A stretch of 64,000 nt of DNA. Source: Nitrososphaerota archaeon. Its GTDB lineage: Archaea; Thermoproteota; Nitrososphaeria; Nitrososphaerales; UBA183. Location: assembly GCA_027386095.1 (NCBI GenBank), contig DAHXUN010000003.1, forward strand, positions 62,001 through 126,000, read 5' to 3'. The notes below the pieces were generated by a model that saw nothing but the letters and a program-made list of their open reading frames with translations, had not been told where the DNA came from and did not search any database. Below, piece after piece: positions 33,251 through 41,894 of the stretch (the first letter of the stretch is position 1; each line of letters opens with the position of its first letter). A program made the position numbers and the translations under genes.

Positions 33251-33712
33251 ATGCCCATGTACAGCCAGATCTCCAAGACCTGGCAGCAGATTTTCCATGA
33301 AAAGGGAGGGGACATGAAGACCAGGGCCGTCGAGCTCAGGAAGCAGCCCGCTGCTGTCAGGGTGGACCGCCCCTGGAGACTGGACAGGGCCAGGGCCCTC
33401 GGCTACAAGGCGAAGGAGGGGGTCATAGTGGTCAGGATGCGCGTTTCACGCGGCGGGATGCGTAAGCAGCGGCCTACGTCTGGGAGGAGGCCGAAGCACA
33501 TGGGGGTGGTCAAGATAAAGTCTGCCGTGTCCTCTAAGCAGGTCGCTGAGAGGAGGGTCCAGGAGAGGCACCCCAACATGAAGGTCCTCGGGTCCTATCC
33601 TGTCTGGGAGGATGGAATGCACGCCTGGTATGAGTGCATCCTTGTGGACCCGCTGAATCCTGCGATCAGACGGGACTACGACTACAGACGGGCGCTCGGG
33701 ATAACGGTCTGA
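33251..33712 (+). CDS. rpl15e: 50S ribosomal protein L15e
   Basis: A 153-residue, very basic eL15. It begins MPMYSQISKTWQQIFHEKGG and has RPWRLDRARALGYKAKEGVI, GGMRKQRPTSGRRPKHMGVV and ILVDPLNPAIRRDYDY. A TTTATTTG box (33220-33227) is centred 27 bases before the ATG. It is found in archaea and eukaryotes only, and converges with the reductase gene downstream. Confidence 0.97.
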   Translation: MPMYSQISKTWQQIFHEKGGDMKTRAVELRKQPAAVRVDRPWRLDRARALGYKAKEGVIVVRMRVSRGGMRKQRPTSGRRPKHMGVVKIKSAVSSKQVAERRVQERHPNMKVLGSYPVWEDGMHAWYECILVDPLNPAIRRDYDYRRALGITV

Positions 33713-33714
33713 GC

Positions 33715-34710
33715 TTACCTTTTCATCTCGCTGCTGTGACCGGGGAACACCTTAGACCCTGGATCGACATAGGCTTTGGCGACGTTCACCGCCACGGCTG
33801 CCTGCGCGTAGCCCGTCGCAATCAGGTTCAGTTTTATCCCGTCCTGGGGACCGGCGACGTCTCCAGCCACATAGACCCCGGGGATGTTGGTCTCCATCTT
33901 CCCGTTAGTCCTGATCTCTCTGCCGTCGATTTGTAGCCCCCAGTCCTTTATCGGACCGAGGTCCGCCCTGAACCCTATGTTGACGAGTATTGCGTCGATG
34001 TCCAGCACCGTCTCGGCCTTCGACCTGTTGTCGAATACGACCGCCTGGGTCACATTCGACCCGTCCCCTTTCACCTGACTGACCTCATAGAACAGTTTGA
34101 GGTCTACGTCCGACTTCATCAGCTCTGCGACGCTCCCCTCGTGCGCCCTGAAGACGTCCCTCCTGTGCACCAGCGTGATCTTCTTCGCCGTGTCCTTCAT
34201 GTTCAGCGCCCAGTCAACAGCCGAGTCCCCCCCGCCCACGATGAGCAGTCTCTTGTCTCGGAAGGCGCTCTTGTCTTTGACGAAGTAGTACACCCCCTTC
34301 CCTTCGTAGTCCGCCGCACCGCGAGCTTCTAGCCTGTTCGGTGAGAAGGCCCCAACCCCTGCGGCTATGAGAACAGCCTTCGAGTAGTGCTTGGTCCCCT
34401 TGTTGGTCTCGAGTTCGAAGACGCCGCCGTCTCTGTGGAGCGATGTCACCCTCTCGCCGAGGGCCACAGTGGCCCCATATTGGAACGCCTGTTCGACCAG
34501 GCACTTGACCAGGTCCTTCGCCAGTATCTTTGAGTATCCGGGGACGTCGAAGATGTACTTCTCAGGATAGAGCACCGCGACCTGCCCTCCGGGCTCCTCC
34601 AAGGCGTCGATTACCTTCGTCTTCATCTGTCTGAGTCCAGCGTAGAACGTCGCGAACAGGCCGCTCGGCCCGGCGCCTACAATCGTGATGTCATAGACGT
34701 CGCCGGACAT
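33715..34710 (-). CDS. Thioredoxin-reductase-like ferredoxin/flavodoxin-NADP+ reductase
   Basis: A 331-residue TrxR-fold flavoprotein of the type 2 ferredoxin-NADP+ reductase group. FAD motif YDITIVGAGPSGLFATFYAG, NADPH motif LLIVGGGDSAVDWALNMKDT and GVYVAGDVAGPQDGIKL are present, but the CxxC redox disulfide of thioredoxin reductase is missing, as in this FNR group. The start at ATG 34710 is set by a TATA-like box (reverse CTTATA, 34741-34746) and by the immediate Rossmann fold; a start 39 bases upstream is less likely. It can balance NADPH and ferredoxin (zfx at 1.5 kb). Confidence 0.88.
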   Translation of the reverse strand: MSGDVYDITIVGAGPSGLFATFYAGLRQMKTKVIDALEEPGGQVAVLYPEKYIFDVPGYSKILAKDLVKCLVEQAFQYGATVALGERVTSLHRDGGVFELETNKGTKHYSKAVLIAAGVGAFSPNRLEARGAADYEGKGVYYFVKDKSAFRDKRLLIVGGGDSAVDWALNMKDTAKKITLVHRRDVFRAHEGSVAELMKSDVDLKLFYEVSQVKGDGSNVTQAVVFDNRSKAETVLDIDAILVNIGFRADLGPIKDWGLQIDGREIRTNGKMETNIPGVYVAGDVAGPQDGIKLNLIATGYAQAAVAVNVAKAYVDPGSKVFPGHSSEMKR

Positions 34711-34756
34711 GGAACTCGGCCCTGACCTCCGGGCTCCATGTATAAGCATTCGTGGG

Positions 34757-36001
34757 TCAGGCCAATCCTGAGGCTATGGGGTCGTCGGGTTTCAGGACTT
34801 CACGAAGCAAAATGGTGGCATACTGCCCTCTGGCGAGTGTGAAACGGAGAATTGCAGTGTCCCCCTGGACGACGAATGCTCCGTCTTTCATGGCCAGATG
34901 GGGGCGCCTGAACCCGCCCTCTGACGACACTTCCTGCATCTCTTTGACATAGAACGAACGGGGCTCGACACCCTCTGACGCGAGTGTATCGCGGACACAC
35001 AAATCGAACCTGGAGCCATAGTCTCTGTAGGCGTAGCCCACCAGCTGGACCAAAGGGACCGCCCCCTCAGTCGGCGCCTCCTTCACCCCCCTCACGCCGT
35101 AGACCGTCAGGCCTTCGGGGCCGCGTTCTCCCCAGTTGTCCCCAGCGGCGTACTTCGAGATATCCTCCCCCCTCTCAAGCGCCGAGCTGAGGGTCTTGTT
35201 GAATATGAACGACTGATACGCTTGGACGTAGAGGCGCCTAAGCCTGACCGGTACCGCCCGCAGCGCCCCGACCCACTCTCCGGGCCTCGCCGCGAGCGCC
35301 CTGGCTACTCTCCTCTCCACGTCATTCCCCTGGGGGAGAAGGTCCAACAGCTCCCTGTATCTCCCTGCCGCGGCCGCTTCCCTGGCCTCGGGGCTCACAG
35401 CCAGCAGGATGCCCACCGCCTGCTCGAACTTGCCCTTGACCAGGGCCCTCCCCACTTCGTGGGTCCCACGGCCTGACGCCCCGAACCTCTGGAGCCCGAA
35501 GTAGTTCGGAACCTTCCCTGCCGCAGCGAGCTCGAAGGCTTCTGAAGCCCTCGCTCCGACCTCAGGGCAGCACCCTCTGACAGTGACCTCGAACTTGTTC
35601 GCCAGAACCGAAGAGTGCGAAAGGGGCCGGGGGAGGAACCCGATGCGGGTCGCCGTGAACCTGCCTCCGTTCACCAGCGCCGGGCGCTCAGACCTCAGGC
35701 TGGTGGGAGTGGCGTACTGGACCGCGACGGCTCTGCTGTCTTTCATCCCGGCGTAGCTCACCCTGCTCTTCAGGATGGAGGCGAGCTCTGAGGCCATATG
35801 CATGGTGTCGATGGACTCCTTCTGTACCCTGTACAGGGGATACCTCCCATCCGCCCACTCGGCGGTCATCCTGGACGTGTCGATTACTTCCTCGACATGG
35901 AAGTCATCCGGGGCGCTCTTGACCCTCCCCGCACAACTGGGACCGCCAGTCGCATAGCACAGAATCCCTCCCTCCCGTTCTGCTTCTGCGGACTGCATCA
36001 A
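34757..36001 (-). CDS. truD: tRNA pseudouridine(13) synthase TruD
   Basis: A 414-residue TruD-family enzyme that modifies U13 in tRNA (and, in some archaea, U35). The catalytic Asp lies in [40 protein letters not shown] and [18 protein letters not shown] are family signatures, and the TRUD insertion domain lies in the middle. The ATG overlaps the pth2 stop by four bases, so both form a coupled tRNA-related operon. Confidence 0.93.
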   Translation of the reverse strand: MMQSAEAEREGGILCYATGGPSCAGRVKSAPDDFHVEEVIDTSRMTAEWADGRYPLYRVQKESIDTMHMASELASILKSRVSYAGMKDSRAVAVQYATPTSLRSERPALVNGGRFTATRIGFLPRPLSHSSVLANKFEVTVRGCCPEVGARASEAFELAAAGKVPNYFGLQRFGASGRGTHEVGRALVKGKFEQAVGILLAVSPEAREAAAAGRYRELLDLLPQGNDVERRVARALAARPGEWVGALRAVPVRLRRLYVQAYQSFIFNKTLSSALERGEDISKYAAGDNWGERGPEGLTVYGVRGVKEAPTEGAVPLVQLVGYAYRDYGSRFDLCVRDTLASEGVEPRSFYVKEMQEVSSEGGFRRPHLAMKDGAFVVQGDTAILRFTLARGQYATILLREVLKPDDPIASGLA

Positions 36002-36345
36002 AGGAGTTTGAGCTTCCCTGTGATCGCGTCGACCTCCGTCTCGGGGGCCGGACCTACCGCCAGGCAGGTGGTCGTCCCAGGCTCCACCTGTGTGAGCCCC
36101 CTGTCTTCCACCAGTGCGGCGGGGAGTCCCGCGCTCTTCGCCTTGCGGAAGAGTTCTCTCAGCCCCTCTTCAGAGTCTACCTTCAAGACGATCTTGGCCT
36201 GACCCGACTCCTTCCACCGTCCGTACCATCCAGGCCTCTTCTGCTGCGCCGCTTCGGCGGCAGAAAGCGACGCGTGCGCGGCCTGGGCGGCGACCTTCCC
36301 TCTCCCCATCCCGAGATCAGTTCGGACGACGATGGCCTGTTTCAT
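35998..36345 (-). CDS. pth2: Peptidyl-tRNA hydrolase, archaeal type (Pth2)
   Basis: A 115-residue Pth2 that releases peptides from peptidyl-tRNA that has dropped off the ribosome. It starts [20 protein letters not shown], then [15 protein letters not shown], and ends with [30 protein letters not shown]. This is the archaeal/eukaryotic form, unrelated to bacterial Pth. It shares a divergent region with the geranylgeranyl reductase gene; a TTATTAC element (36363-36371) is 22 bases before the ATG. Confidence 0.96.
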   Translation of the reverse strand: MKQAIVVRTDLGMGRGKVAAQAAHASLSAAEAAQQKRPGWYGRWKESGQAKIVLKVDSEEGLRELFRKAKSAGLPAALVEDRGLTQVEPGTTTCLAVGPAPETEVDAITGKLKLL

Positions 36346-36402
36346 GCCTGGTGTTTGCCAACGGTTATTACAAGTCCGATTAAGCCTTTAGAGTCCTGGC
36401 CC

Positions 36403-37551
36403 TTGTCCCGAACCTGCGACGTCGTTGTGGCCGGCGGGAGCATCGCGGGCCTGGCCTTTGCTTCAGAGGCTGCGAAACTGGGGCTCAGCGTCCTGGTGGC
36501 CGAGGAGCACCTCGAGGTGGGCGAGCCCGAGAAGTGCGACGGCCTGGTGAGCCTGAGGGGCCTCAGGAGGTACGGGTACCCTCCTGGGGCGGAGGTGGTC
36601 CAAGACCGGATCGATTGTGCGGTCTTGCACTCTCCATCGGGGAAGCGCTTCACAGTCAACGCCGATGGGCTGGACGTCGTCGTGCTCGACAGGAGCGCCT
36701 ACGACAAGCAGGTCGCGGCCGCCGCAGAGGCTGCGGGGGCGTCAATCATGACCGGGCGTAGGGTGGGAGAAGTAACTGAGACAGGCGACTCCGTCACTGT
36801 GAAGGCGGGGGACGAAGAAGTCCAGGCGAAGTTCCTCGTCGACGCCACAGGGCCAGCTTCTAGCCCGAAGCATGGCATCCTGCCAGCGGCGAAATACGAG
36901 GTCGAGGGGGAGTGGATAAGGGAGCACGTGGTCGAGGTCTTCCTGGATGCCAGGAAGTATCCAGGATTCTTCGCATGGGTCATCCCTTTCGGGGAGCACA
37001 GGGCCAAGGTCGGCGCAGCTGGGCGGGGCGTCAGCCCCTTCAGGGCTCTGGACGGGTTCCTCGAGGGTCGCAGTACGACGGTGCTCAGGAAGGTGGCTGC
37101 GCCGATATACATCGGCGGACCGGCTCAGAGATTCGTCAGAGGGAGGCGGATATACGTAGGCGAGTCTGCCGGGCAGGTCAAACCCACCACCGCGGGTGGG
37201 ATAATGACATCCATCGCCGGGGCTGCGGCAGCTGCCAGGTGGGTTTCATCCAGCATACACGAGGGTCGGCCGTCGTTGCCGGCCGGCTACCAGAAAGAGT
37301 GGGAAGGGGACTTCATGAAGGAGATGAAGGCCATGCTGAGGCTGAGGGGGGTATTCGAGAAATTGTCGAACCAGGATCTGGAGGGCGTCTTCTCGGTGCT
37401 AGCCGCCTCCAAACTGGCCCAGAAGCTGTCCAAGACGGACTTCGACTTCCACGCAACAGCCCTCCTGGGCGCCTTGGGAGTACCTGGGCTCCTGAGGATT
37501 GCAGGGTTGGTGGCTTCCGCAGAGGTGCGTTCTCTTCTGTTAGAGCGGTGA
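36403..37551 (+). CDS. Geranylgeranyl reductase family flavoprotein
   Basis: A 382-residue geranylgeranyl reductase-like FAD enzyme; these saturate the isoprenoid chains of archaeal lipids. The FAD motif is CDVVVAGGSIAGLAFASEAA, the family's substrate motif appears as YPGFFAWVIPFGEHRAKVGA, and GESAGQVKPTTAGGIMTSIA closes the FAD site. The TTG at 36403 brings the Rossmann strand right to the N-terminus; longer frames overlap pth2. Halogenase-like and electron-transfer flavoprotein relatives cannot be excluded, but the context (archaeal lipid genes) fits. Confidence 0.85.
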   Translation: MSRTCDVVVAGGSIAGLAFASEAAKLGLSVLVAEEHLEVGEPEKCDGLVSLRGLRRYGYPPGAEVVQDRIDCAVLHSPSGKRFTVNADGLDVVVLDRSAYDKQVAAAAEAAGASIMTGRRVGEVTETGDSVTVKAGDEEVQAKFLVDATGPASSPKHGILPAAKYEVEGEWIREHVVEVFLDARKYPGFFAWVIPFGEHRAKVGAAGRGVSPFRALDGFLEGRSTTVLRKVAAPIYIGGPAQRFVRGRRIYVGESAGQVKPTTAGGIMTSIAGAAAAARWVSSSIHEGRPSLPAGYQKEWEGDFMKEMKAMLRLRGVFEKLSNQDLEGVFSVLAASKLAQKLSKTDFDFHATALLGALGVPGLLRIAGLVASAEVRSLLLER

Positions 37552-37606
37552 AGCCGGCCCCCGCGCAGCAACCTATATCTGTCGGGCCAGAAAGGGCTCT
37601 CGAGAA

Positions 37607-37789
37607 ATGTCGCAGGGCGTCGTGTCTCTCCCTCTATGCAACTCGTGTAACAGGCCCATAAAGCCTGCCGAGAGGGCAGTCCACTTCAGCTGCCCGAACT
37701 GCCATGAGACTGTGATATGGAGGTCTGAGAAATGCAGGAAGTTCTCAAGGCGGTACAAGTGCCTCAACTGCGGCTTCGAAGGGCCATAG
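37607..37789 (+). CDS. Small zinc-ribbon RNA-binding-like protein
   Basis: A 60-residue protein with two pairs of zinc-binding Cys: CNSCNRPIKPAERAVHFSCP with NC, then KCRKF and YKCLNCGFEGP at the end. It matches the archaeal two-zinc-finger family found directly before EF-1beta. Function is likely nucleic-acid or ribosome binding. CCTATATCT (37572-37580) is centred 30 bases before the ATG, marking a promoter for this and the EF-1beta gene 10 bases downstream. Confidence 0.9.
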   Translation: MSQGVVSLPLCNSCNRPIKPAERAVHFSCPNCHETVIWRSEKCRKFSRRYKCLNCGFEGP

Positions 37790-37799
37790 GGAAGACCCC

Positions 37800-38087
37800 T
37801 TGGGTTCTTACGTAATCAGGCTCAAGCTCCTCCCTCCGGATACAACAACAGACCATCAGAAACTGGTGCACTCGGTGGCCGGGCTGCTCCCGGCGGCAGC
37901 GCAGATCAGGGCGCACAAGGTAGAGCCGATCGCTTTCGGCCTCTCAGCCGTGATTCTCGATCTGGTCGTCCCCGAGGAGGAAGGCGCGGTCGACAGAATC
38001 GAAGAGGCCGTGTCCAAATCCCCGCTTGTCAACCAGTGCGAAGTCATCGGGGTAAGCAGGATGTCCAGCAAGCTCCCGCCGCGGTAG
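37800..38087 (+). CDS. ef1b: Translation elongation factor EF-1beta
   Basis: A 95-residue archaeal EF-1beta, the guanine nucleotide exchange factor for aEF-1alpha. It starts from TTG (GSYVIRLKLLPPDTTTDHQK) and has KVEPIAFGLSAVILDLVVPE and NQCEVIGVSRMSSK, all characteristic of the alpha/beta sandwich. The zinc-ribbon gene directly upstream is its usual archaeal partner. Confidence 0.93.
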   Translation: MGSYVIRLKLLPPDTTTDHQKLVHSVAGLLPAAAQIRAHKVEPIAFGLSAVILDLVVPEEEGAVDRIEEAVSKSPLVNQCEVIGVSRMSSKLPPR

Positions 38088-38171
38088 CAGCCACAGAGCT
38101 GCGTCGTCTGATACCTTTTATACCTCGGGGTCCCCCCGGCGTCAGCCGTTCTCCCGCACGGTGATGGACTG

Positions 38172-38420
38172 ATGAGATTCCCTCTTAGATACACAGCATA
38201 CGAATGGATTAAGGAGAAGAAGAGCACTACGGACGAAGACATCCTGGATGCTCTGAACAAGAACGGTAGCAGGTGCTCTCCGGACGAGCTTGACAAGGCG
38301 CTGATGCAACTCGAGATCCTAGGCCTGATCAGCATAAGGTGGGTCTCCAAGGACAAACGGCGAGTGGAGTTTCAGGACAAGCCCGCCGAAGACCTCCGCA
38401 TGCCACGGATAAGAGAGTAA
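38172..38420 (+). CDS. Small winged-helix-like protein
   Basis: An 82-residue protein starting MRFPLRYTAYEWIKEKKSTT. Helices around DEDILDALNKNGSRCSPDEL, then LDKALMQLEILGLISIRWVS and a KDKRRVEFQ wing give a winged-helix pattern. A TATA-like CTTTTATAC (38115-38123) is about 53 bases upstream, which leaves a leader of about 25 bases, longer than its neighbours. Conserved-looking, but the role is not known; DNA or RNA binding is inference. Confidence 0.7.
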   Translation: MRFPLRYTAYEWIKEKKSTTDEDILDALNKNGSRCSPDELDKALMQLEILGLISIRWVSKDKRRVEFQDKPAEDLRMPRIRE

Positions 38421-38459
38421 CCGAACCGATAAATCGGGCGGGTGTGGGCTCATCCACTC

Positions 38460-39491
38460 ATGGGCGTAGACTTCGGTGACGCCATACCGAGAGAGAAGAT
38501 ACAGCTCGAGGACATCGCCGGGTGGAAGCTCGCCGTCGACGGGTACAACACCCTCTACCAGTTCCTTGCCATCATCCGTGGGATGGACGGCGGCCACCTC
38601 AAGGACAAGCAGGGACGGGTCACTTCCCACATCTCTGGGCTCTTCTACAGGAACGTCAACCTGCTGGAGCTTGGCATGAAGCTTGTCTATGTGTTCGACG
38701 GCCGCCCCCCCGAACTCAAGATGGAGGAGATCAGGAGGCGTTCTGAGCAGCGGAGGGAAGCCAAGGACCAGTACCTCCGCGCCCTCCAGGCGGGCGAGAT
38801 GACTGAGGCGAGGAAATATGCGGAGGCCTCCACGGTCCTCAGGAGGGAGATGGTCGCCGACGCGAAGGGGCTCCTGGACGCGATGGGGATACCGTGGGTA
38901 GATGCCCCATCCGAGGGCGAGGCCCAAGCGTCGGTCATGGCGATCGAGGGGACAGTGAACGCCGTGGCGTCCCAGGACCACGACTCCATCGTATTCGGGG
39001 CGCCCGTCCTTGTGCGCAACGTCACAGTATCGGGCAAGCGAAGGCTCCCGAGCAAGGGGATCGTGATCAACGTGGTCCCGGAGCGGATAACCCTCAAGGA
39101 CGCGCTGACCGCCACAGGGCTGTCCAGAGAGCAGCTGGTCGACTTCGCGATACTGCTCGGGACCGATTTCAATCCTGACGGGTTCGCGGGGGTAGGGCCG
39201 GCCACGGCTCTCAAGTACCTCAGGAAGTATGGCAGGCTGGAGGAAGTCAAGGAGCTCGCAGGCCCCCTGCAGGAGGTCAACTACCAGGAGATCCGGAAGC
39301 TTTACCTCGACGCCCCCTCGATCAAGGGGGTGCGCCCCGAGTGGAAGCCTCTCGACAAGGAAAGGGTCGTGTCCTTTCTGGTCGGGGAGCACTCCTTCTC
39401 CAGGGACAGGGTCGACGCCGCCATAGCGCGGGTGCAGTCTTCGAGTGCCGACTCATCCAAGACGGAGACCCTGGAGAAGTGGTTCGGCTGA
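38460..39491 (+). CDS. fen: Flap endonuclease 1
   Basis: A 343-residue FEN1/XPG-family structure-specific nuclease that trims flaps in Okazaki fragment maturation and repair. It has IAGWKLAVDGYNTLYQFLAI, LVYVFDGRPPELK, the active site VDAPSEGEAQASVMAI and ASQDHDSIVFGAP, and LLGTDFNPDGFAGVGPATAL (H3TH). The C-terminal TETLEKWFG is a PCNA-interacting motif. I use ATG 38460 (MGVDFGDAIP) because a CGATAAATC box (38427-38435) is centred 29 bases upstream; the frame opens earlier at GTG 38442. Confidence 0.96.
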   Translation: MGVDFGDAIPREKIQLEDIAGWKLAVDGYNTLYQFLAIIRGMDGGHLKDKQGRVTSHISGLFYRNVNLLELGMKLVYVFDGRPPELKMEEIRRRSEQRREAKDQYLRALQAGEMTEARKYAEASTVLRREMVADAKGLLDAMGIPWVDAPSEGEAQASVMAIEGTVNAVASQDHDSIVFGAPVLVRNVTVSGKRRLPSKGIVINVVPERITLKDALTATGLSREQLVDFAILLGTDFNPDGFAGVGPATALKYLRKYGRLEEVKELAGPLQEVNYQEIRKLYLDAPSIKGVRPEWKPLDKERVVSFLVGEHSFSRDRVDAAIARVQSSSADSSKTETLEKWFG

Positions 39492-39553
39492 GCCGCTCTG
39501 AGCCGGACTTCATGCCTCTACGTTTATCAACTTCAGCCGGAGTTCGTCCTTAG

Positions 39554-40042
39554 TTGGCGAAGTCGAAGGCCAAGGGGCCCGCAGAGTCCGAGATGACCAC
39601 CGCCAGACTCATGATGCCGACCGACGCCAACGTGCTGGGGAACGTCTTCGGGGGGGCGATCATGAGATACATGGACGAGATAGCCGCTATCGTCGCCTGG
39701 CGCCATGCAGGCAAGAACGTGGTCACAGCTTCCATCGACAGAATGAACTTCTACGCTCCCGTCTATGTCGGCGACCTGCTGATACTCAAAGCGGCAGTGA
39801 ACTATGTCGGTACCACTTCGATGGAGATCGGAGTGAGGCTCGAGGCCGTGGACCCGTCCACCCGCAAGGGGACGCACACCGGGTCCTGTTACCTGACCTA
39901 CGTGGCGCTGGACGAGAAGGGCAAGCCGACCCGCATACCGCCACTCAACCCGGTGACCAGCATAGAGAAGAAGCGATTCAACGAGGGCCTCGCAAGGCGG
40001 AGGCTCCGAGAGGCTACCCAGGCTGTAATGGACAGCAGCTGA
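39554..40042 (+). CDS. Acyl-CoA thioesterase (hotdog fold)
   Basis: A 162-residue hotdog thioesterase of the cytosolic acyl-CoA hydrolase type. MMPTDANVLGNVFGGAIMRY and MDEIAAIVAWRHAGKNVVTA carry the conserved Asn/Asp active-site positions, with SIDRMNFYAPVYVGDLLI after. It hydrolyses acyl-CoA to acid and CoA, perhaps balancing the acyl-CoA cluster at 15-22 kb. A GTTTATC box (39522-39528) is centred 29 bases before the TTG start. It stands alone. Confidence 0.9.
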   Translation: MAKSKAKGPAESEMTTARLMMPTDANVLGNVFGGAIMRYMDEIAAIVAWRHAGKNVVTASIDRMNFYAPVYVGDLLILKAAVNYVGTTSMEIGVRLEAVDPSTRKGTHTGSCYLTYVALDEKGKPTRIPPLNPVTSIEKKRFNEGLARRRLREATQAVMDSS

Positions 40043-40122
40043 GATGCACCTCCTCTTTTGATTCCGGGCTCAACAAAACTAGAGCATCCTGCACATAGGG
40101 GCGACCCACCCACGTCCGGCTG

Positions 40123-40482
40123 TTGCGCGACATCTCTGAGGCCTTCGGGGCAGGCAAGATGAGAAGCGGAAACGCGGCGGTCTATCAGCTGAAGGAGCAG
40201 TTCGAGAAGTTCCCCTCTTCCCCGCACAAAGTCGAGGCCTGCGAGTCTATCGCGGCCTGCTTCCTCCAGCTCGAACAATACGCCGACGCAGGCGGCTGGT
40301 ACGCGACGGCGGGGCGGCTGATACTCTCGGAGCCGAGCGCATCGCCGGCGGTCAGGGCGATCAGCGCCCTGTTCGAGTACGAAAGGGCCCTGTGCTGCTA
40401 CCGGGAGAGCGACGACGAAGAACGAATCGCCGAGTGTTCCGTCCTGGTCAACGAGCTCAGGCGGGAATGCGCTTCAGCCTGA
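40123..40482 (+). CDS. TPR-like helical protein
   Basis: A 119-residue all-helical protein from a TTG. The pattern AVYQLKEQFEKFPSSPHKVE, ACESIAACFLQLEQYADAGG, then WYATAGRLIL and AVRAISALFEYERALCCYRE looks like two to three tetratricopeptide-type hairpins. No enzyme motif. It converges with the small zinc protein on the other strand and overlaps it by nine bases. Function unknown; protein-protein contact is the general role of the fold. Confidence 0.62.
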   Translation: MRDISEAFGAGKMRSGNAAVYQLKEQFEKFPSSPHKVEACESIAACFLQLEQYADAGGWYATAGRLILSEPSASPAVRAISALFEYERALCCYRESDDEERIAECSVLVNELRRECASA

Positions 40483-40635
40483 GTCCCGTCGCTCGTCTTC
40501 CTCTGCCTTCGCCTGCATCCTGTTGGCCGTCTTCACGTAACACTCTTCGCAGACAGGCTCGTCCCTCGGTCCGACTTTGAATGTGTGCAACGCCACTTCG
40601 AGCTCGGTGTCGCAGAAGTAGCACTTCGGCTTCAG
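40474..40635 (-). CDS. Small CxxC zinc protein with apparent CTG start
   Basis: A conserved-looking 53-residue zinc protein: KPKCYFCDTELEVALHTFKV, then VCEECYVKTANRMQAKAEED. Two CxxC pairs would bind one zinc. No ATG, GTG or TTG lies near the domain start; the only sensible start is a CTG at 40633-40635 forming a CTGA overlap with the stop of the upstream Hjc-like gene, in the same way as the ATGA overlaps elsewhere here. An SD-like GGAG lies about ten bases before it. The longer frame from 40734 would run through the nuclease gene and looks artificial. Confidence 0.6.
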   Translation of the reverse strand: MKPKCYFCDTELEVALHTFKVGPRDEPVCEECYVKTANRMQAKAEEDERRDSG

Positions 40636-40937
40636 GACACCCCTCTCCTGGCCGCATACACCCTCCTCCTGACTAGCTCCCCTCTCCCCTTGTAATGCCA
40701 CACCTCTGCGTCTCCGTTCGCGTTCTTCCCCCACTCCGCAAGCTCCCCGAGCTCCTCCTTGGTCGCCCTCGCCCTCCCGCTCTTGACCTGAACCAGCAGG
40801 ACCTTGCCATCCTTGGCTGCGAAGACGTCGACGGCCCCGTGGGAGGCGGCGCTCCTGGATACCATCCAGCCCTCTTTCTTCAGCTTCGACATCGCCTGAT
40901 ACTCGCGGGATCTGCCTTTTACATAGTTGCTATTCAC
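40632..40937 (-). CDS. Hjc/Mrr-like nuclease-fold protein
   Basis: A 101-residue PD-(D/E)xK protein similar to archaeal Holliday junction resolvases. KGRSREYQAMSKLKKEGWMV supplies the conserved Glu, SRSAASHGAVDVFAAKDG the Asp, and KVLLVQVKSGRA the last motif, which reads QVK rather than EVK. Starting from a GTG at 40937 gives normal length. The first acidic residue in the core motif has become Gln, so junction cleavage may be altered or the protein may belong to a resolvase-like branch. Cotranscribed with the zinc protein. Confidence 0.75.
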   Translation of the reverse strand: MNSNYVKGRSREYQAMSKLKKEGWMVSRSAASHGAVDVFAAKDGKVLLVQVKSGRARATKEELGELAEWGKNANGDAEVWHYKGRGELVRRRVYAARRGVS

Positions 40938-41261
40938 GTGGAGCCAGCTCCGACAAGTGCATGAGTTCTGCTTTCGAACCACCGGCTGGAGTTGACTGGT
41001 ATTTGGGGAAATCGGGCTGAACACGTGGACGCTGCAGGCTGTCTGGGCCATGGATGCCACGCCTGTGCTCCATGGCCGCCATGTGCACACTCTCGATTCA
41101 CACTGATTGACCTCGCCGGCTGTCGCAGGCGAAGCACAGAGCGAGAAGCAGATAAAAGCCAACCCTCACGGCCGCCTGCGAGCCGACCGGAGGACGCTAA
41201 AACTGCGCGCACCCGAGGCCGGCGACCTGGCAGACTTAAGACGCGACGATTTCCACCCCTG
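40938..41261. other. Intergenic region with no supported gene
   Basis: About 320 bases. It contains the upstream region of the Hjc-like gene on the left and, on the right, ACTTAAG (41234-41240), centred 25 bases before the translin-like start. An isolated TTCGAA at about 40974 resembles a tRNA T-loop but has no matching stems. A frame running through it into the translin gene is low in protein-like character. A GATAAAAG at about 41150 could be another TATA box. Confidence 0.45.
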
Positions 41262-41894
41262 TTGAGCTTGGAAGCGGTAATACGTTCCCTAAAGGCGACG
41301 GAGGTAAGATTCTCTGAGCAGCTTGAGCGTCGTGACCGGGTCATCAAGGGGAGCAGGGATGTCATCTCGGCGTCCTCACGGGCGATTATATCTGTCCATC
41401 TGGGAAAGATCAAGGACGGCGAAAGAGAGCTTTCGAAGGCGAAGTCGCTGCTGAAAGAGCTCAAACAGGACACAGACGGCTCCTTGTCGAGGTACATCAT
41501 CTCCCCTGAAACCGAGGTGGTGGAGGCCTCCGTCGTAATCTCACTCGTGAAGGGGAAACCAATCCCTCCGATGGAGAGCATCGACTCCTCCCCTGAGGCG
41601 TATCTGCTCGGACTTCTTGACGCGGTGGGAGAGCTGAAGAGGCTGGTGCTAGACTCGATCCTGGGGAGAGACCTCAAGGGCGCAAAGAAGTACTTCAAGG
41701 TCATGGAGGACCTATATGCTGCATGCTCCCCCCTCGCCGTCTATGACCATGTCGTGAACGGGGTCCGGAGGAAAATCGACGTGGCTCGGATGCTCGTCGA
41801 GGACACCAGGGGCCTGCTAGCCGAGGAGATTGGCCGGAACTCTGTCAGCAGCTCCATGGCGCGGCTGGAGAAGAAGCTCGGGCGTCCGACTTAG
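41262..41894 (+). CDS. Translin-family RNA-binding protein
   Basis: A 210-residue all-helical protein of the archaeal translin/TRAX group. It starts LSLEAVIRSLKATEVRFSEQ, has KGSRDVISASSRAIISVHLG, the acidic SSPEAYLLGLLDAVGELKRL and GRDLKGAKKYFKVMEDLYAA, and ends with basic helices. Archaeal translins bind or cut RNA and form rings. The TTG at 41262 is preferred because a TATA-like ACTTAAG is 25 bases upstream and the domain begins there. It converges with ribL, overlapping by four bases. Confidence 0.83.
   Translation: MSLEAVIRSLKATEVRFSEQLERRDRVIKGSRDVISASSRAIISVHLGKIKDGERELSKAKSLLKELKQDTDGSLSRYIISPETEVVEASVVISLVKGKPIPPMESIDSSPEAYLLGLLDAVGELKRLVLDSILGRDLKGAKKYFKVMEDLYAACSPLAVYDHVVNGVRRKIDVARMLVEDTRGLLAEEIGRNSVSSSMARLEKKLGRPT

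Noticed and set aside
38319..39392. 357-codon open frame antisense to fen
   Set aside because: FEN1 motifs are complete on the other strand; the antisense product has no recognisable domains.
40950..41000. Possible tRNA around TTCGAA at about 40974
   Set aside because: No T-stem, anticodon stem or acceptor stem can be paired on either strand.
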